DNA of 47,193 nt. Source: Oscillochloris sp. ZM17-4. Lineage in GTDB: Bacteria > Chloroflexota > Chloroflexia > Chloroflexales > Chloroflexaceae. A program made the translations under genes and the position numbers. Shown piece by piece: positions 20,079 through 30,667 of this stretch (positions are counted from its first letter, which is position 1; every line of letters starts with the position of its first letter). The notes beneath the pieces are model-generated. The model was not told where the DNA came from. It worked only from the letters and a program-made list of their open reading frames with translations, and did not search any database. The stretch spans positions 1-47,193 of the forward strand of contig NZ_JAIEWN010000046.1 in the NCBI RefSeq assembly GCF_019599295.1, given 5' to 3'.

Positions 20079-20552
20079 TTAGCTTTGGAGGTTATTTGCC
20101 GCGAGCAGGCCGACCACCATCTGGCCAACCCGTCGCGCGGCGACTCGCACCCAGCCCAGCTGCGCCGGCCCCTCGACGACCACGACCATGGCCATGTCTG
20201 TGGCGATGTGGAAGAGGAACAGGCTATGGGTATCGTGCTCTTGGACGATGCCCACGTTCGATGAGGCCGATCCGAGCAGGCCGCTTAGGGCGAGGCGTGC
20301 GATCAGGCTCGCGGCGCTAAGCGTCGCCACGCCATCAGTGTCGATCTCGTTCATCCGGCTCCATGAGCTTATGGGGGCGCCGCTCATGTCGGTGATGATT
20401 ACGAGTGTTGCTCCGACCTCGTAGCCCAGCTTGCCGAGCAGCCGGGAGACGTGTTGGCGCTGCCCGGCCGAGATCGACCGGGCAGCGGTAGCACTGCTGA
20501 TGGTTGGGTGCGACGCCTCATCGCTCGTGGGTCTGCGGACTAGGCTGAGCAT
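20079..20552 (-). CDS. Roadblock/LC7-domain protein
   Basis: 157 aa from the ATG at 20552 (AAAGGGAC upstream), chosen over an in-frame upstream start at 20645. Residues about 33-145 have the Roadblock/LC7 pattern: an N-terminal helix (HVSRLLGKLGYEVGATLVII), D.SGAPI, ATLSAASLIARLAL, and the strand pair LFLFHI and AMVVVVEG. MglB-like members regulate small Ras-like GTPases in bacterial polarity and gliding. No GTPase gene is in the window, so the partner lies elsewhere or the protein acts with the neighbouring kinase/receiver pair. Confidence 0.78.
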   Translation of the reverse strand: MLSLVRRPTSDEASHPTISSATAARSISAGQRQHVSRLLGKLGYEVGATLVIITDMSGAPISSWSRMNEIDTDGVATLSAASLIARLALSGLLGSASSNVGIVQEHDTHSLFLFHIATDMAMVVVVEGPAQLGWVRVAARRVGQMVVGLLAANNLQS

Positions 20553-20748
20553 AGCGTCCCTTTCAGGGATTGCGGCGGCGGAACCGCATGGCTGTGACGG
20601 AGATGGTCGCCTGCGTGTGGCGGGCATCACCTCGGACGCAGACAAGGTGCCATACTCATAGTACGCGCGCGTCTCGGCGAGGTCTATGCTATGTCTGTAT
20701 CAACTGTGGTGAGTTTGCGTGAGGGTGAAGCCCTCTCTGGCCCTCTCT

Positions 20749-21171
20749 TTAGCTATCGTCGTCAGAGCCGCCCGTGGGCATCGACACAACAAAGCCGACG
20801 GCGGTCGCACGATCCAGGTGCGTCTTAATCTTCCCGAGCAGCCGGGGCAGATCGATCGGCTTGGTGTCATAGTCGTCGCAGCCGACCGCGAGGCAGCGCG
20901 TCCGATCCTCGGTGAGCGCATAGGCGGTGAGGGCGATCACCGGGATATGGCAGGTTGCGGAGGACGACTTCAGACGATAGGTTGCCTGCCAGCCGTTGAG
21001 GATGGGCAGCCCCATATCCATGATGATCAGATCGGGCTGCTGATCCCTGGCCGCCGAGAGCGCCTTAGCCCCGTCGGGCGCGGTGATGACCTCGTACCCG
21101 TGGATGCTGAGCAGCCGCTCGAGCATATCGCAGTTTGTCTTATCATCTTCGACGATCAGAATCTTAGTCAT
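20749..21171 (-). CDS. Single-domain response regulator
   Basis: 140 aa receiver with VEDDKTN, phospho-acceptor DLIIMDMGLP, ALTAYA and TKPIDL; no output domain. It starts inside the 3' end of the upstream hybrid kinase (8-nt overlap), giving tight coupling. Since that kinase's first receiver lacks the acceptor Asp, this protein may be its working receiver. Confidence 0.92.
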   Translation of the reverse strand: MTKILIVEDDKTNCDMLERLLSIHGYEVITAPDGAKALSAARDQQPDLIIMDMGLPILNGWQATYRLKSSSATCHIPVIALTAYALTEDRTRCLAVGCDDYDTKPIDLPRLLGKIKTHLDRATAVGFVVSMPTGGSDDDS

Positions 21172-23599
21172 TGGGAATCTCCGTCGTATGCTTCAAAGAA
21201 GCGCCGATGTGCGCCGCGAAGTAGCTATGCATCTGTCGGGGCAGATCATCGAGAGTGTGGGCGCCATTGGTTAGGATCTGACGAGCCGAGCGCTTGAGCT
21301 GGGCGCGTTCCGCCCCGCTCAAATCGCTGGCTGCCATGATGATTATCGGGCATGCGATGCTGCCGGGGCGCGTGCGCAGCGTGCTGATCATCTGTACCCC
21401 GTCCATGTCAGGCATCAGCAGGTCGATCACGATCGCGGCGGGGTGGTGGACGGTGATCGCGCTGAGCGCCTCGCGCGCGCTCTCGGCGACGACGGCCCGC
21501 CAGCCCTCGCCCTCCAGCGCGCGCAGGTACAGGTCGGCGGTCGCGGAGTCATCCTCGACAACCAGGATGTACCCGGACGTTGGCGTGGGCGCGGGGAGCC
21601 AGCGCAGCGCCGCCGCGATCGTGGCCTGATCGCACGGGTTGGTGATGAAGTCGGCCACGCCAAGGGTAAGCCCGCGCTGCCGCTGGTTGTCGATGCTGAT
21701 CATCACGACCGGAATGGGGGCGAGCGCAGGGTCGGCCTTCAGAGTCGCCAGCACGTGCCAGGCGTCCATGTCGGGAATGAGCAGGTTGAGCAAGATCAGC
21801 TCGGGTAGCACGTCGCGGGCCAGCTCGACGCCCCCGGCACCGCTGGCGGCGTGGACGACACAAGCGTGCTCGGGGCCGATCGCGCGCGCGATCAGGCTGC
21901 CCACCGCCGGGTCGCCGTCGATCACCAGCACCAGGTTCTCGCTGACAATCGGCACCGGCTCCTCGGGCGCAGCCTCTGCGACGGCGGGTGCGGCGGCCAG
22001 ACTGACGAGAGGCTCCAGCTGCGCGGCGGGCTCGGTGGGCGCGATGGCGGGCAGCCGCATGGTGAAGGTCGATCCCACGCCAAAGATGCTCTCCACCGTG
22101 ATGTCGCCGCCGAGCAGATGGCAGAGCCGCTGGCTGAGGGCCAGCCCGAGCCCGGTGCCGCTATACCTTCGGTTCAGCGAGTCGTCGATCTGCGAGAACG
22201 GCTTGAACAGCTTCGGCATCTGGTCGGCGGCGATGCCGATCCCTGTGTCGGCGACCACAAATGTGACCCAGTCGGCATCACCGTCCCGCTCCTGCGCCAC
22301 GCTAAGCCAGATCGTCCCCGCCTCGGTGAACTTGGCGGCGTTGCCGAGCAGGTTCAGCAGCGCCTGGCGCACCTTGAGCGGGTCGGTGTACATCATCGCC
22401 ATGTGCGTGGGGCAGCTGATCTGGAGCGTGCTCCCGTTCTGCTCGATCAGCGGCTTGACCGTCGAGACGACGCTGTGGATGAGGTAGGGGACATCGACAC
22501 GCTCGGCGGAGAGCTGGAGCCGGCCCGCCTCGATCCGCGAGAGGTCGAGCACATCGTTGATCAGCGTGAGCAGATGCCGCCCCGCATCGTAGATGTGGTG
22601 CAGATCCGTCGCGACGCTGCGGTAGTCGTCGGCGGCCACCAGGTGCTCCATCAGCTGGCTGTAGCCGATGATCGCGGTGAGGGGAGTGCGCAGCTCGTGG
22701 CTGATCACCGAGAGGAAGGAGCTCTTGGCCTGGCTCGCGGCCTCGGCGATATCCCGCTCTTTGGTGAGCTCAAGCTCCACGCGCTGATGCTCGATGATCT
22801 GGGCAGTGTGCTCCATCAGCGCCCGCTCGCGGTCGCGAAGGTTCATCACCATCTGGCGCAGGGCGAGCTGGAGGTGGCCGACCTCATCGACCCCGCTGGT
22901 GTCAATGTCCTGATCGAGCTGGCCCGCGCCAATTGCGGTGGCCACGCCGGCCAGGGCGCGCACCGGCCGCACGATCTGGATGTGGAAGAGCCAGCTCACC
23001 AGGATCGCCACCAGGCCGATAACGCCGAATCCGATCGGGGCCGCGTTGCGCGCCGCCCGCACCGGCGCCTCAGCCTCCCGCGCGCCCGCACTCATCGCCT
23101 GGGCGGTCTGCATGCTGTGCTGCGCGATCAGGTCGTCGAGATCGACCTCCATCTGCTCCAGCGCATCGATCTGCGAGGCGGCGATCGTCGCGTCGTGGTC
23201 GTCCACCAGTAGCGCGGCCTCGGCCAGTAATGCCTCGGCCCTGCCCAGCAGCACGAGCCGCCGCGCGCGCAGCTGGGCAAACAGCGGGTCGGCATCGCCA
23301 TCCTCGATCTGCGCTAGGGCGTCCATCGCCTGTCGCGCGAGCGCGACCTGCTCCTGGGCGATGGCCAGCTCATCGGGCGAGCGGTCGTAGAACACCCGTG
23401 AGATGTCAGCGGTTGCACGCAGCATGCGTAGCTCGAACTGCCCGTCGAGGGTGACCTGTGGCAGCACCGTGCGCGTCAGATGGCTCAGCGCCTCAGATGT
23501 GATCGTGATCCCGTACACCGCCTGGGCGGCGATCAGCGTGAGGAAGGCGAGAAAGACGCCGACCCCGATCATCACCTTACCGGTTATGCTGTGTGCCAT
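21164..23599 (-). CDS. Membrane hybrid histidine kinase with HAMP and two divergent receivers
   Basis: 811 aa; ATG 23599 with AGGTG upstream. TM1 about 8-30, an alpha-helical extracytoplasmic sensor (about 31-185, four-helix-bundle-like), TM2 about 188-208, HAMP about 210-265. HisKA has [20 protein letters not shown]; HATPase_c has NAAKFT, DTGIGI and GTGLGLAL. Receiver 1 (about 555-668) is degenerate: LILLNLLIPDMD has Asn in place of the acceptor Asp, the acidic pair reads IDGD and the Lys position reads FITNP. Receiver 2 (about 680-795) keeps the acceptor Asp (IVIDLLMPDMDG), but the conserved Lys appears as Asn (ILTNGA). The kinase core is intact. The receivers look regulatory. Confidence 0.92.
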   Translation of the reverse strand: MAHSITGKVMIGVGVFLAFLTLIAAQAVYGITITSEALSHLTRTVLPQVTLDGQFELRMLRATADISRVFYDRSPDELAIAQEQVALARQAMDALAQIEDGDADPLFAQLRARRLVLLGRAEALLAEAALLVDDHDATIAASQIDALEQMEVDLDDLIAQHSMQTAQAMSAGAREAEAPVRAARNAAPIGFGVIGLVAILVSWLFHIQIVRPVRALAGVATAIGAGQLDQDIDTSGVDEVGHLQLALRQMVMNLRDRERALMEHTAQIIEHQRVELELTKERDIAEAASQAKSSFLSVISHELRTPLTAIIGYSQLMEHLVAADDYRSVATDLHHIYDAGRHLLTLINDVLDLSRIEAGRLQLSAERVDVPYLIHSVVSTVKPLIEQNGSTLQISCPTHMAMMYTDPLKVRQALLNLLGNAAKFTEAGTIWLSVAQERDGDADWVTFVVADTGIGIAADQMPKLFKPFSQIDDSLNRRYSGTGLGLALSQRLCHLLGGDITVESIFGVGSTFTMRLPAIAPTEPAAQLEPLVSLAAAPAVAEAAPEEPVPIVSENLVLVIDGDPAVGSLIARAIGPEHACVVHAASGAGGVELARDVLPELILLNLLIPDMDAWHVLATLKADPALAPIPVVMISIDNQRQRGLTLGVADFITNPCDQATIAAALRWLPAPTPTSGYILVVEDDSATADLYLRALEGEGWRAVVAESAREALSAITVHHPAAIVIDLLMPDMDGVQMISTLRTRPGSIACPIIIMAASDLSGAERAQLKRSARQILTNGAHTLDDLPRQMHSYFAAHIGASLKHTTEIPND

Positions 23600-24073
23600 C
23601 GCCGCACCTACGCCTCGCTGCTGCCAGGCAAACGGGTACGCACCGCGCCGCCCTAAGGGCTCATAAAAGAATAACGTCCCTCAGGCTGATTCAGCGGCCT
23701 TCGTAACCGTAGCCGGGGCCTTCAGGCCCCCGGCACCCGCCCGGCGGCTGAAGCCGCGGGCTACTGGTACAAAGCCCGCTACGCAGGCTGAGGGGTGAAA
23801 GGCAATACCGCAGAAGTCACGCTGTCCCCCAGGAAGCCACATCCCCATGTCACCCTGAGCGAAGCGAAGGGTCTTCCCACCACGGTCAATGGTGTCATTC
23901 TGAGCACAGCGAGAAATGATACCATCGACCGCGTGACTTCTGCGGTACTGTGGTGAAAGGATTAATCTCGTTATGAACCCTAACTATCATAGCAAGGGCG
24001 GGGCGGCGGATATATAGTTGCTGTGTATCAGCTATGGTGCATTCTCGTGCGACGGCCGCCGTGTGTGCCAATC
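23600..24073. other. Intergenic region packed with short interspersed repeats
   Basis: Contains small palindromes (CCGGGGCC-TTCA-GGCCCC around 23713-23730; GCGGCT-GA-AGCCGC at 23744-23757) and two divergent copies of a GTCAYYCTGAGC...AGCGA repeat (around 23849 and 23893). The latter lie inside a pair of 17-bp inverted repeats. These repeats separate the kinase at 21164-23599 from a promoter-like motif near 24022. No gene is seen. Confidence 0.6.
23806..23947. mobile_element. MITE-like element with 17-bp terminal inverted repeats
   Basis: TACCGCAGAAGTCACGC (23806-23822) and its exact reverse complement (23931-23947) flank 108 bp without coding capacity. Similar TGAAAGG sequences lie outside both ends. 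The interior carries the CACCCTGAGCGAAGCGAAGGG-type repeat seen in many environmental genomes. The structure fits a non-autonomous element or a REPIN-like unit. Confidence 0.5.
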
Positions 24074-27000
24074 TCAGCCGAGTGAGCGGATATGCTCCTG
24101 AAGGCGCGCCCATGTGCGATCATAGAGCGCGCGCAGCTGCGCGATCTCGCCGTCGATGGCGGGTCTGTCGAGGTGCTTTACGGCAGTTTCCAGCGCGGTA
24201 CACACGTCCGCGAGCGCGCTCGCGCCGAGCTGCTGGCAGCCGCCGCGCAGCTTGTGGGCCAGGAGCGCCACCGAAGACAGGTCATCGGCCCGCGCCACCG
24301 GGCCCATGGCGCAGATCTGCACCAGGAGCTCGCGCTCGTAGAGATTGGAGACGAGATGAGCCGCATCTGCCAGCGGCATCTGGAATGACGACATCAGCCG
24401 CATGAGTGCCGGCCAGTTGATCAGCTCCGCAGGGTCTGTCGTCGTGGGGCTCGGGGCGACCGGGGTCGGCGCCGCCTGCGGGGCTGGGAGCACACCGTAC
24501 GCGCGCGGCTCCAGCACACGCTGGAGATCATCAAGCAGCACCGGCTTGCTCAGATAGTCGTTCATGCCGGCATCCAGGTAGCGCTCCCGGTCGCCACGGA
24601 GCGCCGAGGCGGTCAGCGCGATGATGGAGGGCTGGACGATCTCATCCGCCAGGCTGCGGATGCGCCTGGCGGCCGTCTCGCCGTCCATGATCGGCATCTG
24701 AATGTCCATCAGCACCAGATCGTACGGCGCGGCGCGCACGTGCTCAAGGGCGGCCTCACCATCGCCCACGATCACCGGCGTGACGCCGAGCTGCTCGAGC
24801 ATGCGCCGAAGCACCTCCTGGTTGATCAGGTTATCCTCGGCGACCAGCACGCGCAGCGCGGTGATCGGCTTGCGCGCCACCGTCGCATCGAGCGCTGAGG
24901 GCGGGGCCAGCGCGGCGGTGATGGGGAGCGTCAGCGTAAACGCCGTGCCGACGCCAGTCTCGCTCATCACCTCAAGCCGCCCGCCCATAAGCTTGACAAG
25001 GTGCTGGCTGATCGTCAGGCCCAGCCCCGTCCCGCTCTCCTGGTGGGCCAGCACGCGCTCAAGCTGTACGAAGGGCCGGAAGATCCGCTCCAGCTGCTCG
25101 GGGGCGATCCCGATGCCCGTGTCGCGCACGACGATCACGATCTCATACTGCTCGGCGTCAAGCTGACGGCTGTCCAGTGTGAGCCACACCGCGCCATGGC
25201 TGGTAAACTTCACCGCGTTCGAGAGCAGGTTGACGAGCACCTGGCGCAGCCGGACGCCATCGCCGATCACCATGTCGGGTGTGTTCGGGGAGATCTGGAC
25301 GGTGAGGCCGATACCCTTACGCGCGATGCCATAGCTGACGAGGTCGATCGCGGCCTGGCAGATCGCCCGCAGATCGAAGGGCTGCGTGACGAGATCAAAC
25401 TGGCCGGCCTCGATCTTCGAGAGGTCAAGGATATTGCCGATCAGGCTGAGCAGAGTCTCGCCGCCGGTGCGGATGATCGCGGCGCTCTCGCGCTGCGAGG
25501 GGCTCAGCGAGCTCTCGGCCAGCAGGCCGGCCATGCCGATGATCGCGGTGAGCGGGGTGCGGATCTCGTGGCTCATGTGGGCCAGGAAGGTCGACTTGGC
25601 CCGGTCGGCGGATTCAGCCGCCTCTTTGGCCCGGAGCAGCGCATCGGTCGCCTGCTTGCGCTCGGTGATATCGTGGACGACAAACAGCAGCGTGTCGTCG
25701 ACCACCGGCACCACCCGCGCCTCGTAGACGAGCTGCTCGATACCAAGGCCCAGCTGAAACTCGAAGGTCGCGACCCCGCCCGCCGTCAGCACATGAGACA
25801 TCGCCGTCTGCATCTGGGCAATGATTGAGTCGGGGATCTGGAATATGGGGAGCAGGTCCATGATGGACTGTCCCTGGATCTCGATGGGCGGGCTCAGCGG
25901 CGGCGAATGAGGTGGCGCGTGGTAGTCGAGGATAGTGCCGTCAGCGTGAATCATCAGCAGCACATCGGGCAGGGCGTCGCGCAGCGCTCGTAGCTGGGCC
26001 TCGCTGGCAGCCAGGGCCTGCTCGGCAACCTTACGCTCGGTGATGTCCTGGGCGATGCAGAGGATCTGGCTCGGGCGCCCTTCCTCATCGTACATAAAGA
26101 TCTGGTCGCGGCTCAGCACCCAGTGGAGCTCGCCGTTGGCGAGCCGCACCCGGTGCTCCAGCTCGGACACCGCGCCGTCGCCGACCGCGATCAGGCGGCG
26201 ACGGTGCGCCTCCAGCCGGGCGAGATCCTCGTCGTCGAGCAGCAGATCAGACGCCACGACGCCATCTACCTGGATCTGCTCAGGGGTGTGGCCGACCATC
26301 GTCGATAGATCATGGTTGATGTAGACGGTGCGGCGGGTGGTCAGGTCGAAGACATAGATGATATCGGGCGTCGAGTGCATGACGCGCTGGATGAAGTGCT
26401 CGCGCTCGGCCAGGGCGAGGGTGGCCTCCCAGCCCTGCTGCGCGGCGGCAAGCATCTCGGCGGCGGTGCGCAGCAGTTGGACGCTCGGCTCATCCCATGT
26501 GCGGGCCTTACGTGTATCAGTCGTCGCAAGCAGGCCCCATTGCTCTCCATCGAGGAAGAGCGGGATCAGGAGCTTCGACTGGGCTCTGTTCTGTGCGAGG
26601 AACTCCGCGAAGCTTGAGCTATCTGGGAAGTGCCCGCCAACCGGGCCGTTGAACACCTGACCGGCAGCGAGAGCCGCGTTGATCTCAGGCGGAATATCAC
26701 TTCGTTGTTCAGAGCTCGGGATGGTCGGGGGTGGCACGTCGGGCGCGTGGGCCGTGGCGAGAGCTCTCGGCTTCTGGACGCTCTGGTAGAGCGCCAGTTG
26801 GCTCGCGTCAACCGCCTCGCGCAGCGTGTCGAGCACGCCGCGCATGATCGTCTCGTGCGCCTGTTGGGACTCCCCCTTACTGATCAGCTGCTGTGAGCAG
26901 TGCGCCAGCGTCTCGGCATAGCGCAGCTGCTGACTCAGGCTGGTCTCCGTCTGCCAGCGCTGAAGCGTGGTGCCGATGACGCCGGAGATCGTGTGCAGCA

Positions 27001-28528
27001 GGAGCGTCTCGTGTGTGCTCCACACCCGGTCGGGCTGCGGGTCGCTGAAGAAGATCGCCCCCCACCACACCTGTCCCACAAAGATCGGGAAGCAGAGGAT
27101 AGAGCGGATCTCCTGCTCATCGAAGATCCGGTGCAGCCACGGCAGCGGGGGCAGCATGCCCTGGATGGGGCCGAGCCAGAGGTTGCCTGACTCCAGGCTG
27201 TGGCGGACGCCGTCTGGCAGGTGGCCCCAGGCAATCTGCCGGCCGCGCAGCATCGTGGTCTCGGCGGGGCCGGCTTGGATCTCCACGCGGGCTGAGAGGC
27301 CCTGCTGCGGGTCGTCGATCGTTCGCAGCAAGTAGATCCGGTTCACCTCGGTCGCCGTATAGATGGCCTCCAACGATGCCGTCAGCAGGCGCTGCTGATC
27401 ATCGTCGGTGAGCGCTGGGTCGAGCAGCATCTGTGAGCTGCGCACGATGGTGGCCTGCATCTGGAGCTGACGCTTGAGCATCTGCTCCGCCGCCTTACGC
27501 GCGGTGATCTCGCTATAAACGATCATCGCCCCGTAGCCGGGCAGATCGAGCGGCACTGCGGTGACTGCGTACCAGGATGGGATGCCGCCCTGCCTGAGCA
27601 GACCGACCTCCGCGTCGCTGATCGGCTGCGACTCGCGGATCGCCCGCACCCCCGGGTGCTCGTCCATCGCCATCGGGGCGCCGTCGGCGCGTATCAGCTG
27701 CGCGGCGGCGGCGCCCGCCGCGCCGAGCGGGTCGCCGATATCCCCGGCGGCCAGATTGTGCTCCAGCAGCTGGCCGCGCTCATCGGTGATCACGACGCCG
27801 GCCGGCATCGTCTGAAACAGCGTCCGGTACTTCACCTCGCTGGCGTGCAGGTTTGCCAGCGCCTGCTCAAGCCGGGCCGTGCGCTCGGCCACGCGCTGCT
27901 CCAGCTCGGCGTTCAGCTGGTCGCGCTCGGCCAGCGCCTCCTCAGCGGCCTGTAAGCTCTTGCTGAAGCTGCTCTGGAGCCTGAGCGCCAGAGTGGCCAT
28001 CACCCCGCTGATGCCGATCATGAGCAGGCCATGGGTCAGCAGCGTATTCACATCGGTTATCCGCGCGACCGCCTCGGCGATATGCTCGGCGGGCTGCTGT
28101 GAAAAGATCGTCAGCCCCGCACCAATCATCGCCGCAACGAGCAGCCAGACGACGAACGCCTGCCGGCGGCTGAGGAGCAGCGCCGCCAGCATAACGATGG
28201 CGAAGAGGTTGTCTCGCCCCGATGAGACGAGCCCCAGGTGCATCAGGATATAGCCGTTAAAGCCGAGCCAGATCCCAATAATCACGATCACGCGCCTCTG
28301 GACGGGGATGGATCGCACGAGGACAAACGCCACCAGGATGGTGTAGAACACGCCATTGAAGACGATATGCTCGATCTGGCCGCGCTGGTAGGAGCCGACC
28401 GTGTCGACGACAAGCGGCAGGAAGGTGAGCGCGATGATGATCCGGAGCACCCCGCTCAGCGCATGCTCGCGCCATGCGTGCAGCATGGGAGTCTCGATCT
28501 GTTCGGTCGGGAACAGTTTCTTTAGCAT
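24074..28528 (-). CDS. Large membrane multi-PAS/GAF hybrid kinase with REC and HPt
   Basis: 1484 aa. An N-terminal membrane domain of about six helices (about 25-200) begins [20 protein letters not shown]. It is followed by a coiled coil, PAS (about 245-365), two GAF-like domains (about 370-520 and 540-700) and two PAS domains with PAC ends ([20 protein letters not shown] and [14 protein letters not shown]). Then come HisKA ([19 protein letters not shown]), HATPase_c ([22 protein letters not shown]), an intact receiver ([28 protein letters not shown]) and a C-terminal HPt domain with the phospho-acceptor His in [15 protein letters not shown]. It contains every step of an internal phosphorelay. 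It is the last gene of the six-gene run and begins 9 nt after the preceding gene. Confidence 0.95.
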   Translation of the reverse strand: MLKKLFPTEQIETPMLHAWREHALSGVLRIIIALTFLPLVVDTVGSYQRGQIEHIVFNGVFYTILVAFVLVRSIPVQRRVIVIIGIWLGFNGYILMHLGLVSSGRDNLFAIVMLAALLLSRRQAFVVWLLVAAMIGAGLTIFSQQPAEHIAEAVARITDVNTLLTHGLLMIGISGVMATLALRLQSSFSKSLQAAEEALAERDQLNAELEQRVAERTARLEQALANLHASEVKYRTLFQTMPAGVVITDERGQLLEHNLAAGDIGDPLGAAGAAAAQLIRADGAPMAMDEHPGVRAIRESQPISDAEVGLLRQGGIPSWYAVTAVPLDLPGYGAMIVYSEITARKAAEQMLKRQLQMQATIVRSSQMLLDPALTDDDQQRLLTASLEAIYTATEVNRIYLLRTIDDPQQGLSARVEIQAGPAETTMLRGRQIAWGHLPDGVRHSLESGNLWLGPIQGMLPPLPWLHRIFDEQEIRSILCFPIFVGQVWWGAIFFSDPQPDRVWSTHETLLLHTISGVIGTTLQRWQTETSLSQQLRYAETLAHCSQQLISKGESQQAHETIMRGVLDTLREAVDASQLALYQSVQKPRALATAHAPDVPPPTIPSSEQRSDIPPEINAALAAGQVFNGPVGGHFPDSSSFAEFLAQNRAQSKLLIPLFLDGEQWGLLATTDTRKARTWDEPSVQLLRTAAEMLAAAQQGWEATLALAEREHFIQRVMHSTPDIIYVFDLTTRRTVYINHDLSTMVGHTPEQIQVDGVVASDLLLDDEDLARLEAHRRRLIAVGDGAVSELEHRVRLANGELHWVLSRDQIFMYDEEGRPSQILCIAQDITERKVAEQALAASEAQLRALRDALPDVLLMIHADGTILDYHAPPHSPPLSPPIEIQGQSIMDLLPIFQIPDSIIAQMQTAMSHVLTAGGVATFEFQLGLGIEQLVYEARVVPVVDDTLLFVVHDITERKQATDALLRAKEAAESADRAKSTFLAHMSHEIRTPLTAIIGMAGLLAESSLSPSQRESAAIIRTGGETLLSLIGNILDLSKIEAGQFDLVTQPFDLRAICQAAIDLVSYGIARKGIGLTVQISPNTPDMVIGDGVRLRQVLVNLLSNAVKFTSHGAVWLTLDSRQLDAEQYEIVIVVRDTGIGIAPEQLERIFRPFVQLERVLAHQESGTGLGLTISQHLVKLMGGRLEVMSETGVGTAFTLTLPITAALAPPSALDATVARKPITALRVLVAEDNLINQEVLRRMLEQLGVTPVIVGDGEAALEHVRAAPYDLVLMDIQMPIMDGETAARRIRSLADEIVQPSIIALTASALRGDRERYLDAGMNDYLSKPVLLDDLQRVLEPRAYGVLPAPQAAPTPVAPSPTTTDPAELINWPALMRLMSSFQMPLADAAHLVSNLYERELLVQICAMGPVARADDLSSVALLAHKLRGGCQQLGASALADVCTALETAVKHLDRPAIDGEIAQLRALYDRTWARLQEHIRSLG

Positions 28529-28537
28529 CAGTGGGCC

Positions 28538-30646
28538 TTAGCGCTCATCGATAAGGGGCAGGTAGAATGCGAAGGTGCTCCCGCTCCCGGGCGTCGAGGC
28601 CACCCCCGTCCAGCCCCCATGGCGCGTGATCAGCTCGCGTGTGATCGCCAGGCCGAGCCCCGTCCCCGGGACGTGGGTCTGGCTCTGGACGCGGTAGAAG
28701 CGCTCGAAGAGGTTCCCGATATGCTTGGCGTCAATGCCGATACCCGTATCGACGATGCGCAGCCCGGCCCAGAACCCGGTGTCGGCGGCGCTATAGCCGG
28801 GCCATCCGGGCGAGGGCGGGCCGACATCCAGCCGGCGACACTCGCAGCGGATCACGCCCTCACCGGCGGTGAACTTGATCGCGTTGCTGATCAGGTTGCG
28901 GACACACTGCCCGAGCTGGGCCGGGTCGCCGGACAGGATCAGATTCTGCTCGGCCTGCACTTCCATGCGCAGGCCCTTGCTGCTCGCCAGCGGGCGCAGC
29001 TGCGCGACGGCCTGCGACAGGATCTCGCCAAGGTCGATCCGGCGATCCTCGCTCAGCAGACCGCCGCTGTCGATCCGGCTCAGGTCGAGGATATCGCTGA
29101 TCAGATCGTCGAGCAGCTGGGCCTGGGCGCGCACCTCGCGGATCAGGTGTCGCCGCCGCTCCTCGCCGAGCCGGTCGTAGAGGGTGTCGAGGTTGCCGCT
29201 GTGCAGCGCGATGATCGAGAGCGGCGTGCGCAGCTCGTGCGAGACGTTCGAGATGAACAGGTCCTTCGTGCGCTCGGCCGCCTTGAGCGGCGTGATATCG
29301 CGGTGGACGCTGACGACGCCCGCGGGCGTGTCGGGGCGCTGCGGGTCGAAGATCGGGGCGACCGTCAGCGCCGCGTCGTAGGTGGAGCCATCGCGCCGGC
29401 TGTCCAGCAGCTCGCCGCGCCACATCTTCCCGGCGCGCACATGCCTGTGGATCGTCTGGTAGAGCAGCCTGGCGCTCTCGTCGTGCTGCAGCAGGCACCA
29501 GGATCTACCGATCAGCTCCTCGCCGCTGTAGCCCGTCAGGATGGTCGTCGCGGGGTTCGCGTAGTTGATGATACAGTCTTCGTCGGTGACGAACACCGCC
29601 TCGCCGAGAGCCTCAAGGATGGCCTGGGTGCGATCTCGCTCGGCCTGAAGCTCGTTGGTGCGCACCGCGACCATCTCCTCCATCTGCTCGGCGTGGCGCT
29701 GTAGCCGCCGGTTGAGCAGGGCGGTCTCGATCGCCTGCCCGAGCGCGCTGACCAGGCTCTGGGCGAACGCGCGGTCCTGGGCGTCGAAGCGGCGCTCGCT
29801 CTCGGCGAGCAGCACAATCGCGCCAGAGGCCCGACCGTTGAGCATGATCGGCACAGCGTGGGGCATCGGTTCGTGCTGGCTGTTGGGCCACCGCATGGGC
29901 TCGGCCAGCGCGCTATCGAGGGCCGACGGCATGGCGCCATAGGCCGCCACGAGCTGCTGCGCCCGCTCATACGACAGGATCGCCGACGCTACCGGCTGGG
30001 CCGACGGAGGCGCCAGGCTTAGCGACGATGTGAACAGCAGCTCGGCGCCATCGTCGGGCAGCAGCCAGGCCTCGGCCGCCGCTAGGCCGAGGGCCTGGGC
30101 CAGCACGGTACATGCGTGGTGGACGGCGCCCTCCATTTGCAGGGATGTCTGGAGCCTGGCCGCAGACGTGACGATGAAGCCGTTCAGCAGCGATAGCTCG
30201 CGGTTGCGCCGGGCCATCTCCTCCTCAGCGCGCTGCCGCTGCGTGCGCTCCTGGAGCAGCAGCCGGTAGCGGTTCAGGCGCAGGATCGAGCCTACCCGGG
30301 CGCGCAGCTCGATGAAATCGATCGGCTTGGTGATAAAGTCGTCAGCGCCGACCTCTAGGCTACGCATGCGGGCGTCGGGGTCGTTGAGCGATGTGATCAT
30401 GATCACCGGAACCTCGGCCAGCTGCACCTCGGCACGCACGCGGCGACAGAGCTCGATCCCATCGAGGTCGGGGAGCATCACATCGAGCAGGATGAGGTCG
30501 GGCGGCTGGGCCAGCGCCGCAGCAACGGCCTCACGCGCTGTGCCGGTAACAGTGATCGTGCAGCCCTGGGCCTCCAGCGAACGCTGCATGAGTTGTCGGA
30601 TCACCGGGTCGTCATCCACCACGAGGACGTGGCCAATCTGTGCCAT
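28538..30646 (-). CDS. REC-GAF-PAS histidine kinase
   Basis: 702 aa, cytoplasmic; ATG with AGGAG upstream. An intact N-terminal receiver (VVDDDPVI, LILLDVMLPDLDG, TKPIDF) is followed by a coiled coil, GAF (about 150-310), PAS (about 345-465, ending VHRDITPLKAAER), HisKA ([20 protein letters not shown]) and HATPase_c (NLISNAIKFT, DTGIGI, GTGLGLAI). The ATPase domain has a Gly/Pro-rich insertion of about 25 residues before the DTGIGI motif. It can accept phosphate from another kinase and start a new relay. It lies 21 nt after the OmpR-type regulator and 9 nt before the 1484-aa kinase. Confidence 0.93.
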   Translation of the reverse strand: MAQIGHVLVVDDDPVIRQLMQRSLEAQGCTITVTGTAREAVAAALAQPPDLILLDVMLPDLDGIELCRRVRAEVQLAEVPVIMITSLNDPDARMRSLEVGADDFITKPIDFIELRARVGSILRLNRYRLLLQERTQRQRAEEEMARRNRELSLLNGFIVTSAARLQTSLQMEGAVHHACTVLAQALGLAAAEAWLLPDDGAELLFTSSLSLAPPSAQPVASAILSYERAQQLVAAYGAMPSALDSALAEPMRWPNSQHEPMPHAVPIMLNGRASGAIVLLAESERRFDAQDRAFAQSLVSALGQAIETALLNRRLQRHAEQMEEMVAVRTNELQAERDRTQAILEALGEAVFVTDEDCIINYANPATTILTGYSGEELIGRSWCLLQHDESARLLYQTIHRHVRAGKMWRGELLDSRRDGSTYDAALTVAPIFDPQRPDTPAGVVSVHRDITPLKAAERTKDLFISNVSHELRTPLSIIALHSGNLDTLYDRLGEERRRHLIREVRAQAQLLDDLISDILDLSRIDSGGLLSEDRRIDLGEILSQAVAQLRPLASSKGLRMEVQAEQNLILSGDPAQLGQCVRNLISNAIKFTAGEGVIRCECRRLDVGPPSPGWPGYSAADTGFWAGLRIVDTGIGIDAKHIGNLFERFYRVQSQTHVPGTGLGLAITRELITRHGGWTGVASTPGSGSTFAFYLPLIDER

Positions 30647-30667
30647 AGCTCCTGCTCCTGCGCTCGG

